A DNA stretch of 10,690 bases from the NCBI GenBank assembly GCA_002329445.1, contig DCTU01000145.1:6670-17359 (forward strand), read 5' to 3'. Numbering within the stretch: position 1 is the stretch's first letter; each line of letters opens with the position of its first letter. The DNA comes from a bacterium UBP9_UBA1432 (lineage in GTDB: Bacteria > Vulcanimicrobiota > Xenobia > Xenobiales > Xenobiaceae). This document shows, one piece after another, positions 6,131 through 10,690 of this stretch. The translations under genes were made by a program, and so were the position numbers. Under the pieces are notes generated by a model, which was not told the DNA's origin, did not search any database, and saw only the letters and a list, made by a program, of their open reading frames with translations.

Positions 6131-7879
6131 AACCCCCCTGGCCCGGTACAGCAGGACCGGCTCGGCGCTCCCCGGCAATTCGACGGGTCCGGTCGGATCC
6201 ACCAGAACGGCCCCGCCCGCCAGCTCCCGAGAAACCGGATCCAACAAGACGGGGGCCTCCAAGGAGGCGCTCAGTCCCTGGACCTCCGAGGCCCTCCGCA
6301 CGGTGTCTCCCAGGATCGTGAACTGTTTGTGGCTCTCAGCCCCCACGGTGACCACCGAAACCGGTCCGCTGCAGATCCCCACTCCGACCTCGAAGCGCTC
6401 GTCCGGCCCCAAGGCCCACTGCTGGCGCATCCCCTCGATCGCCTGCTGCATCTCCAGACCCGCCTGCACGGCCCGGACCACCGCCAGGGATCCCTGCAGA
6501 CCCTGGTGCTGGAACAAGACGATCTGGGCATCCCCCTGGTAGGTCATGACCGTGCCACCCCGACGGGCGTAGATCTCTCCAACCCGGCTGTGGTACTGGT
6601 TGAGGATCTCCATGACCTCGACGGGACTGCGCGATTCCGACAGGGTGGTGTAACCCCGAATGTCCGTGAAGAAGACCGTCGCCTGCACCTGGTTGCCCCC
6701 CAGGCTCGTCGCCTGGTCGGACTTCAACATCTCCCCCACCTGGCTGGGCGCGACGAACTGGGCCAAAAGGTTCCTGACCTGGACCAGACGCAGGATCCAG
6801 GCCAGTCCGAAAGCCATGAACACGCCCAGGACCGGCCCCAGGGCACCGATCCACCACCCCCGGCGCAGCAGGACGACGAATCCAACCAGAAGGAGGGTGG
6901 CGACCAGTCCGGCAGCCAGGGCTGCGGCAGGGACGCTCCGCGCCCTGCCCACCAGGGTCCCGGTCACCAGGCAGGCCAGCAGGATGGTCAGGAAATCCCA
7001 GGCGGGAGAAACCCTGCGGATGAACCTGCCGGCCAGCAACGTGTCCAGCAAGGCGGCGTGGATCTCGACCCCCGGGCGCCACCCCGAAGGGGTTGCGAAG
7101 GTGTCCACCTGGGTCTCGGTTCCGTGGGCTCCAACCAGGACCAGGCGCCCCCGCAGCTCCTCCTGCGCCACCTCTTCCCGCAGGACCCGGACGTAGGACA
7201 ACGGGGGCGGCGAGGTCCGGAAGCGGATGGGCACCTCGAAAGGCTCGCTTCCCGAGGTGGGGATCCTCCGATCTCCCAAGGTCACCTGGTCGGGCTGGAA
7301 GCCACATGGCGGGTCATCGGAATCCAGTCGGAGCATCTGCAGGGCCGCCGAGGGTGCCGGAGGCTCCAGGGCCGCCACGGCCAGGATTCCCCAGCGGATC
7401 ACCCCGTCGGGATCGCGTTTGCGGTTGATCACCCCGCATCGCGCCGACTCGGCCAGCATGGGCAGCAACGGGCCCATCCGATTCTCCCGGGCGTCCTGCT
7501 CGGAAACCGAGGACGCCAGCACCACTTTGCCAAAACGCTTCAAGGCCCGGGCAAACTCCCGATCGTCCTCCACTCCGCGGGTTCCCGGGGTGTCGAAGAG
7601 CAAATCGAAGAAGACGACTTCGGCCCCCTGCCTGCGCAAGACCTCCAGCAGGCGGGCGTGAATGCTGCGCGGCCAGGGGAAGGGCCCCAAAGCCTCGAGG
7701 CTGGCGGGATCGATCCCGATCACCACGATCCGAGGGTCCCTCATCCCTTCCCCGTTCCAGGCCAAGGCCCGATCATACAGGGCCCCTTCCAGGACCCGAA
7801 CCGGTTCCAGGCGCGAGATCAGAAGGGCCGCCAGGGCCAGGAGCAGGAGGAGCAGGACCCTCAGGACTCGCTCGCTCAA
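6116..7879 (-). CDS. CHASE2-class III nucleotide cyclase, metal-binding (C1-like) half of a probable heterodimer
   Basis: The layout of the 587-residue protein is an N-terminal membrane helix (about 5-22), an extracytoplasmic CHASE2 sensor (about 25-285), three membrane helices (about 294-311, 317-338, 342-362), a linker (RNLLAQFVAPSQVGEML) and a cytoplasmic class III cyclase domain (about 395-560). Both metal aspartates are present: Asp406 in FFTDIRGY and Asp450 in YQGDAQ, 44 residues apart as in mammalian C1. The transition-state motif is GDTVRRASEV instead of GDTVNLAARL, so Asn is Arg528 and Arg is Glu532. The adenine-contact Lys is Thr446. It can supply metals but not the transition-state residues. 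The TTG start (7879) overlaps the upstream cyclase stop (TTGA); GGAGG lies 10 nt upstream. Domain identity is firm; the heterodimer role is inferred. Confidence 0.93.
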   Translation of the reverse strand: MSERVLRVLLLLLLALAALLISRLEPVRVLEGALYDRALAWNGEGMRDPRIVVIGIDPASLEALGPFPWPRSIHARLLEVLRRQGAEVVFFDLLFDTPGTRGVEDDREFARALKRFGKVVLASSVSEQDARENRMGPLLPMLAESARCGVINRKRDPDGVIRWGILAVAALEPPAPSAALQMLRLDSDDPPCGFQPDQVTLGDRRIPTSGSEPFEVPIRFRTSPPPLSYVRVLREEVAQEELRGRLVLVGAHGTETQVDTFATPSGWRPGVEIHAALLDTLLAGRFIRRVSPAWDFLTILLACLVTGTLVGRARSVPAAALAAGLVATLLLVGFVVLLRRGWWIGALGPVLGVFMAFGLAWILRLVQVRNLLAQFVAPSQVGEMLKSDQATSLGGNQVQATVFFTDIRGYTTLSESRSPVEVMEILNQYHSRVGEIYARRGGTVMTYQGDAQIVLFQHQGLQGSLAVVRAVQAGLEMQQAIEGMRQQWALGPDERFEVGVGICSGPVSVVTVGAESHKQFTILGDTVRRASEVQGLSASLEAPVLLDPVSRELAGGAVLVDPTGPVELPGSAEPVLLYRARGVSEQG

Positions 7880-9612
7880 CGGCCAGGTGCCTCCAGATGG
7901 ACCTCTCGAGCCCGAAACACCTGGACCGGCTGGGACTTCCCCTTCAAGGTCAACGGTGGAAGCGGATCCGCCTGGATGGCCCCCGAGCCCGCCGACATGG
8001 TCGTCTCCGAGACCAGCACGGGGACTTTCATCTTCAGCGCCGCGGCGTACAACCGCGCGGCCACGTTGGTGGTGTCCCCGATGGCCGCAAACTCCTTGTG
8101 CTGCTCGGAACCCACGAAGCCGACGGCCAGAGGACCCGTGCAGACCCCGGCGTGCACCGAGGCCGATGCCGGATCCTCAACGCCCCAGCCCCGCACCAGG
8201 GGCCGGGCCGCCTCCAGGATCTCCAGGGCAGCCCCCGTCGCCGCGGCGGCATGCTCTGGAAGCTCGCGGGGCGCCCCGAACAAGACCATCTGGGCGTCCC
8301 CTTGGAAATCCATCACCCGGCCTCCCCAGGCCTGGATGATGTCGGTGGCCCGAGAGGTGAACTGGTTGCGCCGATCCAAGAGCATCTCGGGGTCCCAGGT
8401 CTCCTGCTTCAGGCAACCAGGCAGGCTGAAGAACATCACGGTGCACACCCGCTGTTGCCCCCCCAGGGTGGCTCCTCGCCCGGGAACGAGGACCTCGCGG
8501 GCCAGCTCTGGAGCCAGGAACTGGGTCACCAGGCGCCGGGAGCGAAGGAACTGAACCGCGCACGTCGACAGGAGCACTGCCGCCAGGGTGACCTGGGGAA
8601 CAAAGAGATCCAGCCACCAGCCGTGGCGAAAGGCCAACAGGTTCAAGAGGGAGCTTCCTGCAGCCAGACCCAGGACCAGGAAGGCCTGCCCCATGGGTCT
8701 CAAAAGAGGCAGGAAGCAGGCCAGGGTTCCGGCCAGGAGCAGGGGCAGAACCGCCTGTGCGACCTGGGGGGGTCTTCGCACAAAAGGCCCGGACAGCAAT
8801 GTATCCAACAGGGCTGATTCGACCTGGACTGCCCGGAGGGTCCCGGCGCCGGTGAGGACCTCATCCCGGGCCTCGTCGGCGAAATTGCCCAGCAGCGCCA
8901 CGCAACCTTCCAGACGCCGCAGGACGGGGGCTTGAGGTTTCAGGAAGCGGGCCGCCGGGATCGGGTGCAGAGGGGAGTTCGAGGCCTCGCGGGCCGCCAG
9001 GGAGCCTCCCGGAAAGTGGACCCAGACCCTGTACAGGGAGTCGGTGGGGATCCAATCCGAGCCGACCTCAACCCCCCCGGGCTTGAAGCGAATCGCAGAG
9101 ACCGGAACCTCCTTCAGGGCCGCCAGCAGAAGCAGGGACGGCCCGGGGCGAGGGGGGCCGGCGAGTCCCGGCGCGGTCAGGCGGATCCTGCGCACGACTC
9201 CGTCCACTTCCGGCTTGAAGAGGGATCCGGTCGGAATGGCTTGCGAAGGAAGTCCCCTGGTGCCGGGCTCGGCTCGAACGGCCGCCACGGGGAATCCAAC
9301 CAGGGCCCCTTCCAGAGCCGCCCACCCTGAAGCGGGCGGGTCCATCACGTAGACCCCCCGGACTCCCCCCCCAGCCAGAAGCCCCAGCAGTCGTCGAGCG
9401 GTCGGGGCGCTCCATCCGTCCGATCCGAGCTCTTCGTCCAGACCGACGGGTCGGATGCGCAGATCCGTGGGGCGCTCCAAGAGGGCTGAACGCAGATCGA
9501 AGAAGCCCAGCTCCAGGGCTTCCACGCGAGGGTTCCCGGACAGGAGCTGGAGGAGCAGCCACCAGGCCAAAGCCAGGGCCAGCGCCCAGCCGTGCTCCCG
9601 GGTTCGGATCAA
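7876..9612 (-). CDS. CHASE2-class III nucleotide cyclase, transition-state (C2-like) half of a probable heterodimer
   Basis: This 578-residue paralogue has the same plan: a first membrane helix (about 8-26), an extracytoplasmic CHASE2-type domain (about 30-275), three membrane helices (about 286-304, 309-328, 333-355), a linker (RLVTQFLAPELAREVL) and a cyclase domain (about 385-555). The first metal Asp is replaced by Ser396 (VMFFSLPG); the second, Asp439, remains in FQGDAQ. The transition-state pair is intact: Asn516 and Arg520 in GDTTNVAARL. The adenine-contact Lys is Asp435 and the second base-contact position is Ala509. Alone it should lack metal activation. The TTG start at 9612 is supported by GGAGGT (complement of 9617-9622) about 5 nt upstream. 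It begins 29 nt after the FecR gene stop and overlaps the next cyclase gene by 4 nt. The CHASE2 part is more diverged than in its partner. Confidence 0.92.
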   Translation of the reverse strand: MIRTREHGWALALALAWWLLLQLLSGNPRVEALELGFFDLRSALLERPTDLRIRPVGLDEELGSDGWSAPTARRLLGLLAGGGVRGVYVMDPPASGWAALEGALVGFPVAAVRAEPGTRGLPSQAIPTGSLFKPEVDGVVRRIRLTAPGLAGPPRPGPSLLLLAALKEVPVSAIRFKPGGVEVGSDWIPTDSLYRVWVHFPGGSLAAREASNSPLHPIPAARFLKPQAPVLRRLEGCVALLGNFADEARDEVLTGAGTLRAVQVESALLDTLLSGPFVRRPPQVAQAVLPLLLAGTLACFLPLLRPMGQAFLVLGLAAGSSLLNLLAFRHGWWLDLFVPQVTLAAVLLSTCAVQFLRSRRLVTQFLAPELAREVLVPGRGATLGGQQRVCTVMFFSLPGCLKQETWDPEMLLDRRNQFTSRATDIIQAWGGRVMDFQGDAQMVLFGAPRELPEHAAAATGAALEILEAARPLVRGWGVEDPASASVHAGVCTGPLAVGFVGSEQHKEFAAIGDTTNVAARLYAAALKMKVPVLVSETTMSAGSGAIQADPLPPLTLKGKSQPVQVFRAREVHLEAPGR

Positions 9613-9641
9613 AACGACCTCCAGGTGCAGGCAGGATCAGG

Positions 9642-10690
9642 TCAGGGGACTTCCGGTTCGGGGAGGGGTTCCACGGGCGGACTCCACCCCTCGCTCTCAA
9701 ACCAGGTCTGACTGGCCCGGCCCAGGGGCTTGCCCTTCGAATCCAGGGCGATCAGGCGCCAGAAGTAACGCCCCGGCTGGAGCGGGGGCCCGTTCAGGGG
9801 GTAACGGGCCTCGGCCTGATCGACCCGAGCCGTCCAGTCCAGGCTGGCCATGCCTTCGTCCCGGCTCAACAGCAGGACATAGCCGGCGGCCTTCTCGACG
9901 GGCGTCCAGGTGAAGGTCGGCGGATCCTCACCGGTCGGGGCCTGATCGGGTGCCAGACCCAGGGGAAAGTCGGGAGTCTTGGGGCGGCTGCGGCCTGCCC
10001 CGGAGAGGGCTCCCCCCAGGAGCCCACCCATGGGCACCCGCGAGGAGACCTGGGAGGCCGCAAAGTCCCGGGCCGCCTGGGCGGGATCGGTGACCACGTC
10101 CAGGGCCATCCCCCCGTAGTAGCTCACGGCTCCCGTGCCGGTGGCCGCCATCAGGGGGCCCGCCACCTGGTTGAAGGTGTCCCACCCCTGCATGACCTCC
10201 CGGCGCAGCTCCTGGGGGTCCTCGTAGGTCTTGACCACGGGAACCGTGGCGGGGTCAAAGGTGACCTTGGTGCCGGCGGGGGCCAGCACGGGCTCACCCA
10301 CGGCGGGCCGGACCTCCACCGAGCCTTCCAGGACGGCCAGGGTCGTGGGTCCATCCGGCGTGGTCTCGACCACGAACTCGGTGCCCTTGATCCCCATGAC
10401 GCCCCCGGAGGTCTGCACCTGCAGCTCGCTGCGCTGGCGGGTCACCCGGGCCCAGATTCCCCCCGCCTTGAGGAGGATCCGACGGAACCCCTCCTGCCCG
10501 ACGGTCTCGACCTGGCGTTCGCCGACGATCTGGATCTCCGAATCCTGGTTGATGCCCACCCGACCGCCGACATCGAACTCCAGCGTGGCCACGGCCTTCG
10601 GCCCGGTGCGGACGTGGTCGAGGAGGCGGTGGCGAAGCTCGGGCCAGGCGGCATACCACGTCCCACTGGCAGGCCGGTAGGTGACCTCCC
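9642..10690 (-). CDS. FecR-domain protein with a C-terminal Ig/Fn3-like domain, 5'-truncated by the window edge
   Basis: The frame is open to the right edge, and the residues before the GTG at 10592 continue the FecR fold (VTYRPASGTWYAAWPE, then HVRTGPKAVATLEF). The true start is therefore outside the window. The FecR core shows RTGPKAVATLEF, GGIWARV, a middle GVMGIKGTEFVVE and VLEGSVEV, spanning about 10300-10690. A Gly/Ala-rich linker follows (about 9960-10200). A C-terminal beta-sandwich-like unit (about 9670-9950) has PTFTWTPVEKAAGYVLLLS and PGRYFWRLIALDSKG, typical of the Fn3-like module often paired with FecR domains. The protein is probably extracytoplasmic, but the N-terminus that would carry a signal peptide is not visible. 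No membrane helix is seen in the visible part. It is the upstream member of the operon with the two CHASE2 cyclases (29-nt gap). Its sensory or scaffold role is inferred. Confidence 0.9.
   Translation of the reverse strand, partial: EVTYRPASGTWYAAWPELRHRLLDHVRTGPKAVATLEFDVGGRVGINQDSEIQIVGERQVETVGQEGFRRILLKAGGIWARVTRQRSELQVQTSGGVMGIKGTEFVVETTPDGPTTLAVLEGSVEVRPAVGEPVLAPAGTKVTFDPATVPVVKTYEDPQELRREVMQGWDTFNQVAGPLMAATGTGAVSYYGGMALDVVTDPAQAARDFAASQVSSRVPMGGLLGGALSGAGRSRPKTPDFPLGLAPDQAPTGEDPPTFTWTPVEKAAGYVLLLSRDEGMASLDWTARVDQAEARYPLNGPPLQPGRYFWRLIALDSKGKPLGRASQTWFESEGWSPPVEPLPEPEVP

Noticed and set aside
7662..8339. Arg/Pro/Ser-rich plus-strand ORF
   Set aside because: It is antisense to the upstream cyclase catalytic domain, and its composition is that of a shifted frame in GC-rich DNA.
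6329..8554. Open frame of 741 codons on the plus strand
   Set aside because: It lies antisense to both cyclase genes, whose motifs, membrane helices and starts are clear. Its translation is Gln/Gly/Arg/Pro-rich with no fold, typical of an antisense shadow in GC-rich DNA.
10590..10592. GTG as the true start of the FecR gene
   Set aside because: The frame stays open to 10690, and those residues form the N-terminal part of the FecR fold.
1..10690. CRISPR arrays, tRNA or rRNA genes, insertion sequences and phage genes
   Set aside because: None is seen. There are no spaced direct repeats, no transposase or integrase motifs, and no cloverleaf-like or rRNA segments.

Overview
This is a GC-rich window (about two-thirds G+C, strong G/C bias at third codon positions) from a bacterium that looks didermic. 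Two operons and one small module face each other. The gene set is a futalosine-pathway menaquinone enzyme, a cytoplasmic-type NagZ, a FecR-domain protein, membrane CHASE2 cyclases, and a LexA with Gram-positive-style operators. That mix fits deep-branching high-GC lineages such as Acidobacteriota, Gemmatimonadota, myxobacteria-like groups or candidate phyla. No gene fixes the phylum, so this is inference.

Layout. Positions 2-4214 (+) carry an FHA-domain protein that is cut by the left edge, then nagZ (GH3 beta-N-acetylhexosaminidase), then mqnD (1,4-dihydroxy-6-naphthoate synthase). A strong intrinsic terminator ends this unit at 4236-4273. At 4272-4745 (-) lies a small exported protein with an internal duplication. 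At 4926-6130 (+) lies lexA with a near-consensus sigma70 promoter and two perfect GAAC-N4-GTTC LexA boxes. It is followed by two small ORFs with good Shine-Dalgarno sequences that are probably co-transcribed, so they are candidate SOS-induced small proteins. From the right edge down to 6116 (-) runs an operon of three genes: a FecR-domain protein (cut by the right edge) and two adjacent CHASE2 plus class III nucleotide cyclase genes.

The most interesting signal is the cyclase pair. The upstream paralogue (578 aa) lacks the first metal-binding Asp but keeps the transition-state Asn and Arg. The downstream paralogue (587 aa) keeps both metal Asp residues but has lost both Asn and Arg. The losses are reciprocal, which is the arrangement seen in the C1/C2 halves of mammalian adenylyl cyclase. 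The genes overlap by 4 nt (TTGA). The simplest reading is an obligate membrane heterodimer with one composite catalytic site and one dead site. The base-recognition residues of the composite site are also non-canonical for ATP. With the FecR protein, this could form an envelope-sensing second-messenger module.

Several obvious start codons are misleading. The FHA and FecR genes both continue past the window edges, LexA most likely starts at a GTG (5001), and both cyclases start at TTG.
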